Shown: one piece after another, positions 14,287 through 21,768 of the stretch
Position numbering within the stretch: position 1 is the stretch's first letter
Layout of the letters: each line of letters begins with the position of its first letter
Source: Bacillota bacterium
GTDB taxonomy: Bacteria; Bacillota; Clostridia; Oscillospirales; Oscillospiraceae
Length of the DNA stretch: 34,902 nucleotides
Assembly: GCA_030535235.1 (NCBI GenBank)
Contig: JAUNCL010000023.1
Span: forward strand, 1-34,902
Direction: 5' to 3'
The notes under the pieces: model-generated
Databases searched by the model: none
What the model saw: only the letters and a program-made list of their open reading frames with translations
Told to the model about the DNA's origin: nothing
Made by a program: the position numbers and the translations under genes

Positions 14287-14652
14287 ATGGGACTGTTCGG
14301 GTTTGGAAAGAAAAAGAAGGAGGAGCAGCAGACGCCCACCTGCTGCTGCGGCAGCGTACCCCAGGCGGCGGAGAAATCCACCGGAACCTGCTGTGGGGAA
14401 GAGGTGGACGGGATCTGCTGCGTGAAGGTGCTGGGAGCCGGCTGTGCCTCCTGCCATGAGCAGTTGGAGAACGCCCAAAAGGCGGTGAAGAACCTGGGCC
14501 TGCCCGTGGAGGTGGAGTACGTCACCGACCTGCAGAAGGTCATGGAATACGGCGTGATGAGCCTGCCCGCCATCGTGGTCAACGACAAGGTGGCTGCTAT
14601 GGGCAAGGTCCTCAAGGCGGCCGACGTGGAGAAGCTGCTGCGGAAGCAGTAA
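14287..14652 (+). CDS. Thioredoxin-like small redox protein with Cys-rich N-terminus
   Basis: A 121-residue protein. Residues 45-121 form a thioredoxin/glutaredoxin-like domain of the small redox-active disulfide group, with active site GCASC (Cys53, Cys56), EVEYVTDLQKVMEYGVMSLPAIVVND (the cis-Pro region, read here in two parts around 78-102) and a C-terminal helix. The N-terminal extension is unusual: a basic start, then CCC (19-21), CC (35-36) and CC (44-45), nine cysteines in 56 residues. Small redox proteins of this type often accompany DUF318 permeases. The start at 14287 has AGGAGG at eight bases; the ATG at 14281 is too close to it. It is 18 bases after the permease gene. Confidence 0.82.
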   Translation: MGLFGFGKKKKEEQQTPTCCCGSVPQAAEKSTGTCCGEEVDGICCVKVLGAGCASCHEQLENAQKAVKNLGLPVEVEYVTDLQKVMEYGVMSLPAIVVNDKVAAMGKVLKAADVEKLLRKQ

Positions 14653-14672
14653 CCAATACGGCAGAGCGGCCT

Positions 14673-14694
14673 GGGCCGATGTGGTCGTCGGCCC
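14673..14694. repeat. Palindromic intergenic element
   Basis: GGGCCGA (14673-14679) and TCGGCCC (14688-14694) form a 7-bp stem around TGTGGTCG, followed by CCTACAG. It resembles the GTAGGGGC-flanked palindromic repeats scattered through some clostridial genomes. Only one copy is in this window, so its repeat nature is inferred. Confidence 0.35.
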
Positions 14695-14707
14695 CTACAG
14701 AATAGGA

Positions 14708-14737
14708 AACGCCCCGAGGACATTTCCTCGGGGCGTT
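14708..14737 (-). terminator. Bidirectional terminator after rplT and the redox gene
   Basis: A perfect 13-bp GC-rich stem (14708-14720 with 14725-14737) and a 4-base loop. It lies 16 bases after the rplT stop on the - strand and 55 bases after the redox gene on the + strand; neither side has a long T-run. Confidence 0.7.
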
Positions 14738-14753
14738 GGTGTTCTATGGACGA

Positions 14754-15110
14754 TCAGGCCAGCTTAGCCTTTGCCAGCTCGGTCAGAGCGGTGAAGGCGG
14801 CCTTGTCGTTGACAGCCATCTCAGCCAGCATCTTGCGGTTGATCTCGATGCCAGCCAGCTTCAGGCCGTGCATGAAGTTGGAGTAGTTCATGCCGTTCAT
14901 CTTGCAGGCGGCGCTGATGCGGGTGATCCACAGCTGACGGAAGTTGCGCTTCTTCTGCTTGCGGCCCACATAAGCGTAGGTCAGGGACTTCATGACCTGC
15001 TCGTTGGCCATCTTGAAGTGCTTGGACTTAGCGCCCCAGTAGCCCTTGGCCATCTTCAGGATCTTATTTCTTCTCTTGCGCGTCATCATCGCGCCCTTAA
15101 CTCTTGCCAT
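14754..15110 (-). CDS. rplT: 50S ribosomal protein L20
   Basis: 118 residues, the usual length. The start [22 protein letters not shown], then [19 protein letters not shown] and [21 protein letters not shown], are unmistakable L20. It binds 23S rRNA early in large-subunit assembly and, in Firmicutes and enterics, represses its own operon by binding the leader mRNA. The ATG at 15110 follows AGGAGG at ten bases. It is the last gene of infC-rpmI-rplT, 48 bases after rpmI. Confidence 0.98.
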   Translation of the reverse strand: MARVKGAMMTRKRRNKILKMAKGYWGAKSKHFKMANEQVMKSLTYAYVGRKQKKRNFRQLWITRISAACKMNGMNYSNFMHGLKLAGIEINRKMLAEMAVNDKAAFTALTELAKAKLA

Positions 15111-15158
15111 GGTATGTTAGCCTCCTATTATTCGGTCGGTAGTCTTTGGTACAGGTTC

Positions 15159-15356
15159 TTATTTGTACAGAATCATGCGCTTGATAGCGGCCTCGTTGGT
15201 TCTGTCCGCATATGCGCCTGCACGGAGGCCGCGCTTACGCTTGGTGGTCTTCTTGTTCAGGATATGTCTCTTATTGGCATGGGCGCGCTTGACCTTGCCG
15301 CTCTTGGTCAGGGAGAAACGCTTCTTTGCGCCGCTGTGAGTCTTGATCTTAGGCAT
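15159..15356 (-). CDS. rpmI: 50S ribosomal protein L35
   Basis: 65 residues, normal for L35, highly basic. The opening [20 protein letters not shown] and [21 protein letters not shown] are the family signature. It is a structural protein of the large subunit. The ATG at 15356 follows AAAGGAG at about ten bases. It is the middle gene of the operon, 25 bases after infC. Confidence 0.98.
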   Translation of the reverse strand: MPKIKTHSGAKKRFSLTKSGKVKRAHANKRHILNKKTTKRKRGLRAGAYADRTNEAAIKRMILYK

Positions 15357-15381
15357 GGCGGAAAACTCCTTTGGATAGATT

Positions 15382-15942
15382 TTACTTTTTGTTTTCTTTG
15401 TTCTTGCTGTCCTTGTTTTTGCCGTCTTTGTTCTGCTTGCAGGACAGGAACATGGTCATGTGGCGTCCGTCCAGCTTGGGCTCCTTGTCCATGGTCGCCA
15501 CCTCTGCGCAGTCTTCTGCGAACTTCTCCAGCAGGCGCTTGCCGATGTCGGTGTGGGCCATTTCGCGGCCGCGGAAGCGGACTGCGACCTTGACACGGTT
15601 GCCGTCGGCGAGGAACCGCTGGGCGTTGCGGACCTTGACATTGAAATCATTGACGTCGATTCCCGGGGACATACGCACTTCTTTGATTTCTACGACCCGC
15701 TGGTTTTTCTTAGCTTCCTTGTCGCGCTTGGTCTGCTCGAACTTGTACTTGCCATAGTCCATGAGCTTGCAAACGGGGGGAACGGCATTGGGTGAGATCT
15801 TGACCAGGTCCAGTTCTGCTTCGTTGGCCTTTTCCATAGCCTCTGCCACAGACATGATCCCGAGCTGTTCACCCTGGGCGGAAATCAGGCGAACTTCCTT
15901 GTCGCGAATCTCCTCGTTGATCTGATGAGCCGGGTTACTGAT
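15382..15942 (-). CDS. infC: Translation initiation factor IF-3, AUC start codon
   Basis: A 186-residue IF-3, which binds the 30S subunit and checks start codon and initiator tRNA. The N-domain begins [19 protein letters not shown] and continues [16 protein letters not shown]; the C-domain has [35 protein letters not shown] and [12 protein letters not shown] Lys/Asn-rich tail of about 18 residues ends it. No ATG, GTG or TTG lies in frame between the GGAGG site and the conserved N-terminus: the codon at the expected place (15940-15942) is ATC. Rare AUU/AUC/AUA starts are a known hallmark of infC, used for self-regulation. It is the first gene after an attenuator-type leader. Confidence 0.93.
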   Translation of the reverse strand: MSNPAHQINEEIRDKEVRLISAQGEQLGIMSVAEAMEKANEAELDLVKISPNAVPPVCKLMDYGKYKFEQTKRDKEAKKNQRVVEIKEVRMSPGIDVNDFNVKVRNAQRFLADGNRVKVAVRFRGREMAHTDIGKRLLEKFAEDCAEVATMDKEPKLDGRHMTMFLSCKQNKDGKNKDSKNKENKK

Positions 15943-16105
15943 AGTGAACGCACCTCCAGTCTTTCGGATACAAAAAATGGATACCCTGAGAAGGTATCCG
16001 CACATAGGGATAGAAGCACCCGCTGAGGCTGCTGTCTAACCGTATTGACCTCTTCGCTCGATTGCGGGAGGTGAGGCAGGCGGAACCTTCCTACTTTATT
16101 TTACG
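15943..16105 (-). promoter_or_regulatory. infC-rpmI-rplT leader, L20-type attenuator
   Basis: About 160 bases of untranslated leader lie between the promoter and the infC start. It holds a terminator hairpin (15972-15999) and upstream arms that can pair over distance: a CACCTCCCGC-type segment near 16065 against a GCGGGTG segment near 16019. This is the layout of the Firmicutes L20 leader, in which excess L20 favours the terminator. The identification rests on operon type and visible hairpins, not on a covariance search. Confidence 0.65.
15972..15999 (-). terminator. Leader terminator (attenuator) before infC
   Basis: On the - strand GGATACC (15993-15999) pairs with GGTATCC (15979-15985) around a 7-base loop, followed by a T6 run (15972-15977), only about 30 bases before the infC start. 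Confidence 0.82.
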
Positions 16106-16111
16106 GCGATT

Positions 16112-16140
16112 AGTATACCACGGGGAAGACAGATTGTCAA
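16112..16140 (-). promoter_or_regulatory. infC-rpmI-rplT promoter
   Basis: A perfect TTGACA (16135-16140), 17-base spacer and TATACT (16112-16117), with GTGG before the -10. This is the best promoter match in the window, fitting for a ribosomal operon. Confidence 0.85.
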
Positions 16141-16190
16141 CAAAGTTTTTTGCTAATTTTCTGTCATTTTTTCCCGTTCCGCCCTCCGGG

Positions 16191-16460
16191 TCACGGGGCG
16201 GAACGCTTGGCCTCCTCGTCCAGGGCCACCCGCAGGGCCTTGGCCAGCTGGTCGGGGCAGGAGGTGGCCTTGTAGCCGCATTTGATGCCTGCCATGCGCT
16301 GGATGGCGTCCTCGGCCTTCATGCCGGGCAGCAGCTTGGAGATGCCCTGGAGGTTGCCGCTGCAGCCCCCCAGCACCTGGATCTCCCGGATCACGCCCTC
16401 CTCGATCTTTACCTTCATCATCTGGGAACACACGCCCTTGGGTTTGTATTGAATGGTCAA
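16191..16460 (-). CDS. TSCPD domain protein (TIGR03905 type)
   Basis: An 89-residue stand-alone TSCPD domain. It reads IQYKPKGVCSQMMKVKIEEG, then VLGGCSGNLQGISKLLPGM near 30 and GIKCGYKATSCPDQLAKAL near 58; the TSCPD tetrad plus Cys11, Cys33 and Cys61 are conserved. The same module forms the C-terminus of class II ribonucleotide reductases (NrdJ), where the cysteines may bind metal or pass thiol electrons; the role of the stand-alone form is unknown. The start is TTG at 16460, with AGAGGA nine bases upstream; no ATG is available. It lies between the infC promoter and spoIVB, transcribed leftward on its own. Confidence 0.85.
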   Translation of the reverse strand: MTIQYKPKGVCSQMMKVKIEEGVIREIQVLGGCSGNLQGISKLLPGMKAEDAIQRMAGIKCGYKATSCPDQLAKALRVALDEEAKRSAP

Positions 16461-16490
16461 CGGAATCCGTCCTCTCTTTTTGTTTTTTAA

Positions 16491-16507
16491 TATGATAAGA
16501 CATCATA
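16491..16507. promoter_or_regulatory. Inverted repeat upstream of the TSCPD gene
   Basis: TATGAT-AAGAC-ATCATA, a perfect 6-bp inverted repeat 31 bases upstream of the TTG start, in an AT-rich stretch where the promoter would lie. It may be an operator. I could not assign convincing -35/-10 boxes. Confidence 0.35.
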
Positions 16508-16638
16508 ACAAACCCTTCGCCAAAAAGCAAGCAGACTCTTCCAAGGAAAGACTGTGTATCATTGCCGGGGCTTTTTCTCGAAAAAACGGCCATAACTAAT
16601 CGTGCGCCGTTGGGGCGCGCAATAGGAAACCCATTTTT

Positions 16639-17736
16639 ATGAAAAACGGGGGTGAACTCTTGCAGGAAACCAAAGAGCGCCATGGGCCGGCCCCCCTGGC
16701 GTGGCTTTTTCGCTCCGGCCTCCTGCTGCTGGCCGCCGTGGTGACCGCCCTCTCCCTGGCTCCCGGCGCCAGGGCCGCGGAACAGAGCCGGGATGACGAC
16801 ACCCGCTATGTGATCCCGCTGGGCCAGGCAGTGGGGATCAAGCTCTTCTCCCAGGGGGTGCTGGTGATCGGCCTCTCTGACATCTCCACCAGCCAGGGCC
16901 TGGCCTCCCCGGCCAAGGCCTGCGGCCTGCGGGAAGGGGACGTCATCACCCACATCAACGAGGAAAAGGTGGACTCCATCGAGGAGGTCCAGACCATCCT
17001 CCAGACCCTGGACGGCGGGGACATGGAGCTCTCCGTCCTCCGGCAGGAGAAAAGCCTGGAGATGACCACCAAGGCCGCCCAATGCTCCACCGACGGAGCC
17101 TATAAGCTGGGGGCATGGATCCGGGACTCCATGGCCGGCATCGGCACCCTGACCTTTGTGGAGCCCTCCACCGGCCTTTTCGGCACCCTGGGCCACGGCA
17201 TCAATGACGTGGACACCTCGGTGCTCATGACCCTCCAGTCCGGAGGGGTCACCCCGGCCACCATCGCAGGGGTGGTGAAGGGGATGGATGGGCGCCCCGG
17301 AGAGCTGCGGGGGGCCTTCTCCTCCGCAGAGGACCTGGGGACTCTCTTCGCCAACACGGAACGGGGGGTTTTCGGTCGGATGACCGACCCCGCCGGTTTT
17401 GTGGGCCAGCCCGTGCCTGTGGCTGATCCCGGGAAGGTCCGGGAAGGGGCTGCCACCATCCTGGCCAACGTGGAGGGGGATGCCGTGGAGGAGTATACCG
17501 TGGAGATCCTAAAGGTCTTCCGGGACGCCTCCGACACCCGGGACCTGATGCTGAAGGTCACGGACCGGCGGCTGCTGGACCGGACCGGGGGCATTGTCCA
17601 GGGCATGAGCGGCTCGCCCATTCTCCAGGACGGAAAGCTGGTGGGGGCTGTGACCCACGTTTTGGTGGACCACGCCGACCGGGGCTACGGCATCTTTGCC
17701 CAGCACATGCTGGAGGCTGCCGAAAAAGCAGGATAA
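16639..17736 (+). CDS. spoIVB: SpoIVB serine peptidase (S55)
   Basis: A 365-residue SpoIVB, the forespore-secreted protease that releases pro-sigma-K processing through SpoIVFA. It has a signal/membrane segment (about 24-46), a PDZ domain (about 70-145, with GLREGDVITHINEEKVDS) and the S55 domain. Likely catalytic residues by position are His186 in LGHGIND, Asp309 in KVTDR and Ser324 in GIVQGMSGSPI; the Asp-Ser spacing of 15 equals that in Bacillus. Start choice is uncertain: ATG at 16639 has only a weak AGGA, while TTG at 16660 has GGGGGTG close by and would drop seven residues. spo0A, the usual next gene, is about 9 kb away. Confidence 0.93.
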   Translation: MKNGGELLQETKERHGPAPLAWLFRSGLLLLAAVVTALSLAPGARAAEQSRDDDTRYVIPLGQAVGIKLFSQGVLVIGLSDISTSQGLASPAKACGLREGDVITHINEEKVDSIEEVQTILQTLDGGDMELSVLRQEKSLEMTTKAAQCSTDGAYKLGAWIRDSMAGIGTLTFVEPSTGLFGTLGHGINDVDTSVLMTLQSGGVTPATIAGVVKGMDGRPGELRGAFSSAEDLGTLFANTERGVFGRMTDPAGFVGQPVPVADPGKVREGAATILANVEGDAVEEYTVEILKVFRDASDTRDLMLKVTDRRLLDRTGGIVQGMSGSPILQDGKLVGAVTHVLVDHADRGYGIFAQHMLEAAEKAG

Positions 17737-17750
17737 CTCAAATCAAACAG

Positions 17751-17810
17751 CCCGTTCGCCTGGGGACATAGGCGTTCAGAACGTCTGTGCCCCGGCGGGC
17801 GGTTTCTTTC
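17751..17810 (+). terminator. Terminator after spoIVB
   Basis: A long imperfect hairpin in which CCGTTCGCC and GGGG (17752-17765) pair with CCCC and GGCGGGCGG (17790-17802), with an inner GTTC/GAAC stem, followed by TTTCTTTC. Confidence 0.7.
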
Positions 17811-17822
17811 TGTTCCCGCTTG

Positions 17823-17831
17823 TGGTATACT
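17823..17831 (+). promoter_or_regulatory. Extended -10 promoter of the MBL protein gene
   Basis: TGGTATACT (17823-17831) is a consensus extended -10; the -35 region lies in the T-rich tail of the preceding terminator and is weak. It is 60 bases before the start codon. Confidence 0.5.
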
Positions 17832-17890
17832 ACTGTCATAGAGAATTGATATCCGCCGGGTTCCGGCCCCGGCAGACAGGAGGAAACCCC

Positions 17891-19114
17891 ATGATCAACT
17901 GGAAAAAATTCGCCCAGCTTCTGCTGGCCTCGACCCTGATTTGCGCCCTGATGGTCCTTCCCGCATCGGCCGCGTCGGCAGTCCGGGTCACCATCGACGG
18001 ACAGGCTGTGGCCTTTGACAGCACTTACGGAGAACCCTTTATCGACAGCGCCAACCGCACCCAGGTGCCCTTCCGCAAGACCCTGGAGACCTTCGGCTGC
18101 ACGGTCTCCTGGGAGGACGCTACCCGCACCGCTGTGGCGGAAAAGGACGGCGTCACTGTCCGGGTCCCCATCGGACAGGCTTACATTGAAGTGAACGGCG
18201 TCCGGGAAACCATCGACACCAGCGCCATCATCGTGAACGATCGGACCTATCTCCCCATCCGGGCGGTGCTGGAGGCCTTCGGCGCCCAGGTCTCCTGGAA
18301 CGACGCCACCCGCTGCGTGGTGGTGACCACCGGTGCGCCTGTGCTTCGGGTCCATTTCATCGACGTGGGCCAGGGGGACGCCACCCTCATCGACTACGGT
18401 GAGATGGAGGTCCTCATCGACGGCGGAGACAACAAGGCCGGCGCCACGGTGGTCTCCTACCTGTCCTCCTATGTGGACGGCCCCCTGGACTACCTCATCG
18501 CCACCCACCCCGACGCCGACCATGTGGGTGGACTGGATGATGTTCTGGCCGCCTTCCAGGTCAGTAAGATCATCGACAGCGGCTATCCCTCCTCCACCAA
18601 GACCTACCAGAGCTATTGGAACGCCGCCCAGACAGAGCCCAACAGCGCCCTCTCCTACGACGAGGACCGGGTGATCTCCCTGGGGCCGGAGGCCTTCCTG
18701 ACGGTCATTGAGACCGGTGATGACTGGACCACCTCCAACGACAGCAGCGTGATCTGTCAGCTGGTCTGCGGGGATGTGACCGTCCTCTTCACCGGCGACA
18801 TGTCCCAGAACGTGGAGCGGGCCTCCCTGTCCCTCTTCGGGGACGTGGATGTGCTGAAGGTGGGGCACCACGGCTCGGCCTCCTCCACCTGCAAAGAGTT
18901 TTTGGAGGTGGTCCGGCCGGAATACGCAGTGGCCTCCTATTTGGTGGGAAATTCCTACCATCACCCCACCGCCAAAGCCCTCCAGCGGCTCTTTGACCAG
19001 GGGACTACGGTCTATGGCACCGGCAAGAGCGGCACCATTATCCTCACCACCGACGGGCAGACCTACAGCTTCAACACCGATCAGGCCCTCACCCTGGCCG
19101 ACGCGGGGGCCTGA
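17891..19114 (+). CDS. Secreted metallo-beta-lactamase-fold protein, ComEC/Rec2 type, with copper amine oxidase N-like repeats
   Basis: A 407-residue protein with a clear signal peptide (1-28, ending PASAAS). Residues 30-145 hold two copper-amine-oxidase-N-like repeats (AVRVTIDGQAV, TQVPFRKTLETFGCTVSWEDA and a second YLPIRAVLEAFGAQVSWNDA), a common surface-attachment module in Clostridia. Residues 152-395 are a metallo-beta-lactamase domain of the ComEC C-terminal type: VHFIDVGQGDATLI, THPDADHVGGL (His206, Asp208, Asp210, His211), VLFTGDM and VGHHGSASS. It is probably an extracellular hydrolase, perhaps a nuclease or phosphodiesterase; it has no ComEC membrane channel. The ATG at 17891 follows AGGAGG at seven bases. 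Confidence 0.88.
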   Translation: MINWKKFAQLLLASTLICALMVLPASAASAVRVTIDGQAVAFDSTYGEPFIDSANRTQVPFRKTLETFGCTVSWEDATRTAVAEKDGVTVRVPIGQAYIEVNGVRETIDTSAIIVNDRTYLPIRAVLEAFGAQVSWNDATRCVVVTTGAPVLRVHFIDVGQGDATLIDYGEMEVLIDGGDNKAGATVVSYLSSYVDGPLDYLIATHPDADHVGGLDDVLAAFQVSKIIDSGYPSSTKTYQSYWNAAQTEPNSALSYDEDRVISLGPEAFLTVIETGDDWTTSNDSSVICQLVCGDVTVLFTGDMSQNVERASLSLFGDVDVLKVGHHGSASSTCKEFLEVVRPEYAVASYLVGNSYHHPTAKALQRLFDQGTTVYGTGKSGTIILTTDGQTYSFNTDQALTLADAGA

Positions 19115-19173
19115 ATCTGCCCGGCCTGCGGAGCTTTCGTTCGTATAAAAATGGAAAAAAATTAAAGAAAATG

Positions 19174-19202
19174 TTGAAAATTGGCAGCGGAGGACCTATA
19201 AT
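19174..19202 (+). promoter_or_regulatory. Promoter of the antiporter gene
   Basis: TTGAAA (19174-19179), a 17-base spacer and a consensus TATAAT (19197-19202), 56 bases before the GTG start. Confidence 0.75.
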
Positions 19203-19257
19203 ATTTGTCATAAAGAGAGACAGCCTTTCCCTGTTCCCCGAGAAATGAGGTGGTCTT

Positions 19258-20502
19258 GTGGCCTATAAGTATCTGTTGGACCTGGCCTTGATCCTGCTCT
19301 GCACCAAGTTTCTGGGACTTTTCTCCCAGCGGTTCCGTATGCCCCAGGTGGTGGGATCCCTGGTGGCCGGCCTGATCCTGGGCCCGGCTGTTCTGGGGAT
19401 CATCCAGGAGACGGAGTTTTTGAAAACCACCGCCAGCCTGGGCGTCATCGTGCTGATGTTCACCTCGGGCATGGAGACCGACATCAACGAACTCAAGCGC
19501 AGCGGCAAGGCATCTTTCCTTATTGCCTTGGCCGGAGTTCTGATCCCCCTGGCCGGAGGCTTCCTGGTAGGTCTCTATTTTAACAATCCTGCGCTGCTGG
19601 TGAATAACACCGCCGGACCGGATGGCTCCCTGATGCTCCAGAACATTTTCCTGGGCATTATCCTCACTGCCACCTCGGTGAGCATCACCGTGGAGACCCT
19701 GCGGGAGATGGGCAAGCTCCGGGGGCCTGTGGGCAGCGCCATCCTGGGGGCCGCCATCATCGACGACGTGCTGGGTATCATCGCCCTGACCATCGTCACC
19801 AGCTTTGCCGATACCTCCGTGAACGTGGTTTGGGTCCTGGTCAAGATCGTCCTCTTCTTTGCCTTTGCCGTGGCAGCGGGGCTGGCCTTTGCCCGGCTCT
19901 ACCGGCGGTGGACCTGCAAAACCGAGGAAAACCGCACCCAGCATGTGATTGTGGCCTTTGTCTTCTGTCTGCTCCTGTCCTACATCGCCGAGTCGGTCTT
20001 TGGCGTCACCGATATCACCGGCGCCTTTATGGCCGGCCTGGTCCTCTCCAACAGCACCTCGGAGCAGCGGACCGCCTACCTGGCCACCAACTTTGAGTCC
20101 ATTTCCTTCCTGTACCTCTCCCCGGTGTTCTTTGCCAGCATCGGCCTGCAGGTGGAGCTGAACCGCATGAACACCCACATCCTGGTCTTTGCCGTCGTGC
20201 TGACCCTGGTGGCTGTTCTGTCCAAGATGGTCGGCTGCGGCTTGGGGGCCAAGATCTGTAAATACAGCGGACGGGAATCCCTGCAGATCGGCGTGGGCAT
20301 GGTCTCCCGCGGTGAGGTGGCTCTGATCGTCGCCACCAAGGGGGCGGAGCTGGGCCTTATCAACACCGAGCTCTTCGGCCCGGTTGTGGTTGTGGTGGTG
20401 GTCACCACCATCATCACCCCCATCCTGCTGAAGCTGGTCTTCCGGGAAAAGCGCCATGCGGGCCACCCGGCCCCGGACCTGACCCAGGGGGAAGAGGTCT
20501 GA
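19258..20502 (+). CDS. Cation:proton antiporter, CPA2 (KefB/NapA-like) family
   Basis: A 414-residue membrane protein with about 12 hydrophobic segments. The N-terminal MPQVVGSLVAGLILGPAVLG is the CPA2 hallmark, as is LGVIVLMFTSGMETD; the ion-binding helix reads GAAIIDDVLGIIAL with paired Asp169 and Asp170, typical of electrogenic members. ITGAFMAGLVLSN and GMVSRGEVALIVAT near 350 complete the fold. It ends after the membrane domain, without the cytoplasmic RCK/TrkA domain of KefB/KefC. It probably exchanges Na+ or K+ for H+. The start is GTG at 19258 after GAGGTGG. It is a single gene with its own promoter and a very strong terminator. Confidence 0.9.
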   Translation: MAYKYLLDLALILLCTKFLGLFSQRFRMPQVVGSLVAGLILGPAVLGIIQETEFLKTTASLGVIVLMFTSGMETDINELKRSGKASFLIALAGVLIPLAGGFLVGLYFNNPALLVNNTAGPDGSLMLQNIFLGIILTATSVSITVETLREMGKLRGPVGSAILGAAIIDDVLGIIALTIVTSFADTSVNVVWVLVKIVLFFAFAVAAGLAFARLYRRWTCKTEENRTQHVIVAFVFCLLLSYIAESVFGVTDITGAFMAGLVLSNSTSEQRTAYLATNFESISFLYLSPVFFASIGLQVELNRMNTHILVFAVVLTLVAVLSKMVGCGLGAKICKYSGRESLQIGVGMVSRGEVALIVATKGAELGLINTELFGPVVVVVVVTTIITPILLKLVFREKRHAGHPAPDLTQGEEV

Positions 20503-20528
20503 ACGAAACATAGCATCAGATACGATAC

Positions 20529-20587
20529 CCACCCCCGGTGGGGACAGTTCTTTCAGGGAACTGCCCCTGCCGGGGGTGGTTTTTTCT
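20529..20587 (+). terminator. Terminator after the antiporter gene
   Basis: A long GC-rich hairpin (about 29-50 of the 20500s pairing with 58-79) followed by TTTTTTCTTTT. The outer 9 bp, CCACCCCCG/CGGGGGTGG, are perfect. Confidence 0.9.
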
Positions 20588-20650
20588 TTTCGAGCAATTT
20601 TTGGGGAGGGGCAACGTATACTGGTCCTATGGAAAGGAGTGTGGGATCCC

Positions 20651-21739
20651 GTGACAGGCTCCCAAATCATCGCCGTGGTGGTCTTCGCGATTACCATGCT
20701 GGCCATCATGACAGAAAAAATACACCGGACCCTGGCCGCAGTTACCGGGGCGATCCTTCTGATCCTCACCGGGGTTCTCACCGTGGAGTCCGGCTTTTCC
20801 TATGTGGATGTCAACACGCTGGGGGTCCTCATCGGCATGATGCTGTTTGTGACCGTGGTGAAAAACTCCGGCATCTTTGAGCACGTCGCCATCCGCACCG
20901 CCAAGCTGGCCAGGGGCCGTCCCTGGGCCATCATGGTGATGTTTATGGGTATCACCGCTCTGCTGTCCGCCTTTCTGGACAACGTCACCACCGTCCTGCT
21001 CATCGGCCCCATGACCCTGGCCATCACCAACATGCTGAAGGTAAACCCCGTTCCCTTCTTTCTCAGCCAGATCCTGGCCTCCAACATCGGCGGCACGGCC
21101 ACCCTCATCGGCGACCCGCCCAACATCATGATCGGCAGCGCCGCGGGCCTGAGCTTTACCGACTTCGTCTTGGGCACCGGCCCCGCCGTTGTCCTGGTAA
21201 TGGCCGCCACCGTCCTCTGCTTTTATTTCATCTACGGCCGCCGGCTCCAGGCCGATGAGGAGACTGCCCAGGTGGTCATGGCTCTGGACGAGGGGAAGGC
21301 CAGCCAGGATAAGCCCCTGCTGATCAAGAGTGTGATCCTCATCGCCCTGGTGGTTTTGGGCTTTATCTTCCACGCCCAGCTCCATCTGGAGTCCTGCACC
21401 GTGGCCCTCACGGCGGCGGCGGTGATGCTCCTCATCGGCAAGCAGGATCTGGAGGAGACCATCGCCGGGGTGGAGTGGACCACCATCCTCTTCTTCACCG
21501 GACTGTTCATCGTGGTGGGGGGACTCCAGGAGACCGGCGTCATCCGGATCCTGGCCAACCGTCTCATGGAGGCCACCGACGGCCGTCTGGCCCTGACCCT
21601 GGTCATTATCCTGTGGGTCTCCGCCATTGTGTCCTCCTTCCTGGACAACATCCCCTTTGTGGCCACCCTCCACGAGGCCTTCCACGGTCTCCGGGCGCTC
21701 ATCCGGGAGATCGCAGACCGCGCCCCGGAAATTGAATGA
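20651..21739 (+). CDS. Ion transporter superfamily (ArsB/SLC13-like) permease, C-terminally truncated
   Basis: A 362-residue permease of the ion-transporter superfamily (ArsB/NhaD/CitM type). The first repeat is complete: VDVNTLGVLIGMMLFVTVVKNSGIF, FLDNVTTVLLIGPM and NIGGTATLIGDPPNIMIG. The second repeat begins normally (VEWTTILFFTGLFIVVGGLQETGV, SSFLDNIPFVAT) but then switches to a polar tail, LHEAFHGLRALIREIADR, and stops. The last 70 or so residues of family members, with the second GG-TxxGASAN motif and final helices, are missing; the two neighbours at 21780 and 23288 have them. No other frame restores them before the terminator. The start GTG at 20651 has AAAGGAG 11 bases upstream. Possibly a decaying gene. 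Confidence 0.82.
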   Translation: MTGSQIIAVVVFAITMLAIMTEKIHRTLAAVTGAILLILTGVLTVESGFSYVDVNTLGVLIGMMLFVTVVKNSGIFEHVAIRTAKLARGRPWAIMVMFMGITALLSAFLDNVTTVLLIGPMTLAITNMLKVNPVPFFLSQILASNIGGTATLIGDPPNIMIGSAAGLSFTDFVLGTGPAVVLVMAATVLCFYFIYGRRLQADEETAQVVMALDEGKASQDKPLLIKSVILIALVVLGFIFHAQLHLESCTVALTAAAVMLLIGKQDLEETIAGVEWTTILFFTGLFIVVGGLQETGVIRILANRLMEATDGRLALTLVIILWVSAIVSSFLDNIPFVATLHEAFHGLRALIREIADRAPEIE

Positions 21740-21768
21740 AAAAACTCCCTCGTGAGAGGGAGTTTTTT
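21739..21768 (+). terminator. Bidirectional terminator between convergent permease genes
   Basis: A perfect 13-bp stem (21739-21751 with 21756-21768), loop GTGA, with A6/T6 ends, so it works on both strands. It begins at the last base of the truncated permease's stop codon. Confidence 0.92.

Noticed and set aside
16605-16620. Small hairpin GCGCC/GGCGC before spoIVB.
   Set aside because: Only five pairs and no T-run; not enough for a terminator or regulatory claim.
16540-16638. Search for a sigma-G promoter before spoIVB.
   Set aside because: CATAACTA at about 16590 resembles a sigma-G -10 but has one extra base and no -35 at the right distance, so none is claimed.
19162-20781. A 539-codon open frame opposite the CPA2 antiporter.
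   Set aside because: His/Gly/Asp/Gln-rich mirror of a hydrophobic membrane protein; a known codon-mirror artefact.
21660-21739. Frameshift explaining the truncated permease.
   Set aside because: No alternative frame restores the missing GxxxTPIGASAN-type segment before the terminator, so a deletion or replacement fits better than a single indel.
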